Shown here piece after piece: positions 63,690-64,000 of a stretch of DNA of 64,000 bases. Numbering within the stretch: the stretch's first letter is position 1; the number at the start of each line of letters is the position of its first letter. The translations under genes and the position numbers were made by a program. The DNA lies in contig DASTZZ010000055.1 in the NCBI GenBank assembly GCA_035764005.1, positions 1-64,000 of the forward strand, given 5' to 3'. Under the pieces are notes generated by a model. The model was not told where the DNA came from. It ran no database searches and saw nothing but the letters and a program-made list of their open reading frames with translations. This DNA is from Terriglobales bacterium. GTDB taxonomy: Bacteria; Acidobacteriota; Terriglobia; Terriglobales; Acidobacteriaceae.

Positions 63690-63821
63690 CTAGAGCTTAG
63701 GCTCGCGATGCGGACGTGTGCGGCTCTTTCTCCGACTCGTGCTCGTCTTCCGCTCACCGCCCTTCTTGCGTGCGCTGCTATGCTTCGCCTTCTTTGTTCT
63801 TGCGCCTTTCTCTGCCGGCAT
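63690..63821 (-). CDS. Tiny Lys/Arg-rich protein
   Basis: The product has 43 residues, with more than 40% Lys/Arg and many Ser/Thr, and resembles a histone-tail-like or nucleic-acid-binding peptide. ATG 63821 has an ideal GGAGG six bases upstream, which is the main reason to believe in it. Convergent with the nucleotidyltransferase, 2 bp apart. I do not recognise a family. Confidence 0.6.
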   Translation of the reverse strand: MPAEKGARTKKAKHSSARKKGGERKTSTSRRKSRTRPHREPKL

Positions 63822-64000
63822 TTTTGGCCTCCGGATTTCTCTTCCGATGCGCGGGACTAAGGTGGTTCTGTCTTCCACTCCTGAGTGACGTACCGTCAAG
63901 TGGTTGGGTCCAAGCTTCTGATAACAGTGCTGTTACGTGCAACTCGGGTCAGCCTGGGCGGCATCTATTGCCAATGTCGCCGGGTACTCTCCCCTAAGCT
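63822..64000. other. Right edge without a recognised gene
   Basis: This contains the upstream region of the tiny basic protein. No convincing gene starts here before the window ends. Confidence 0.4.

Overview
The window looks like a chromosomal segment of a soil-type Acidobacteriota bacterium (Terriglobia/Koribacter-like). This is inferred from moderately high GC, from the gene inventory (ATPase-less MacB/FtsX-type permease, sortilin/BNR-repeat exoprotein, hopanoid glycosyltransferase HpnI, PQQ dehydrogenase, caa3 oxidase, GxxExxY protein) and from many intergenic palindromes, including the TGTCATCCTGA type familiar from that phylum. No rRNA, tRNA, CRISPR array, prophage or transposase gene is visible.

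Layout. 0.3-7.8 kb: secreted proteins (ankyrin lipoprotein, phosphoesterase, beta-propeller lipoprotein), a methyltransferase and a Tat-exported GH2 glycosidase. 7.8-13.5 kb: an island-like block. Three translationally coupled genes (MpaB/DUF2236 oxygenase, NDH-2-like flavoprotein with a cyclic-nucleotide-binding-like tail, uncharacterised nitroreductase-like protein) lie between two ~98-bp direct repeats that can fold as RNA. Gene remnants sit just outside both repeats. 13.5-23.6 kb: membrane protein, PAS histidine kinase, rarA plus an RNA methyltransferase, tsaC plus a YdcF-like gene, a Spy-like periplasmic protein, hpnI, and a pair made of an HtrA-like protein without its catalytic His and a LuxR regulator with a degenerate receiver. 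23.6-31.4 kb: an mdtABC-like RND efflux operon on the minus strand. 32.3-43.1 kb: a respiratory cluster on the minus strand: lanthanide-type PQQ alcohol dehydrogenase, its periplasmic binding partner, a cytochrome c, caa3 oxidase subunits II, I and III, a small membrane protein, CtaG, another cytochrome c and a GlcG/HbpS-like protein. The likely electron path is alcohol to PQQ enzyme to cytochrome c to caa3 oxidase. 43.3-53.6 kb: DUF151 protein, miaB, a giant BNR protein, a phosphoesterase, a HIT protein, a glutamate-dehydrogenase-like pseudoenzyme and an Lgt-methyltransferase fusion. 53.7-64 kb: MFS exporter coupled to a P450, radical SAM protein, FtsX-like permease, GxxExxY protein, UbiD decarboxylase, nucleotidyltransferase and a tiny basic protein.

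The intergenic DNA is unusually structured. Many gaps hold inverted pairs of degenerate short tandem units (8-12 bp) whose sequence differs from gap to gap, together with two copies of a 185-bp MITE-like palindrome and three clusters of GC-rich palindromes. The strongest candidates for something undescribed are the repeat-flanked oxygenase cassette and the set of apparent pseudoenzymes. All functional calls come from reading motifs by eye; no database search was run.
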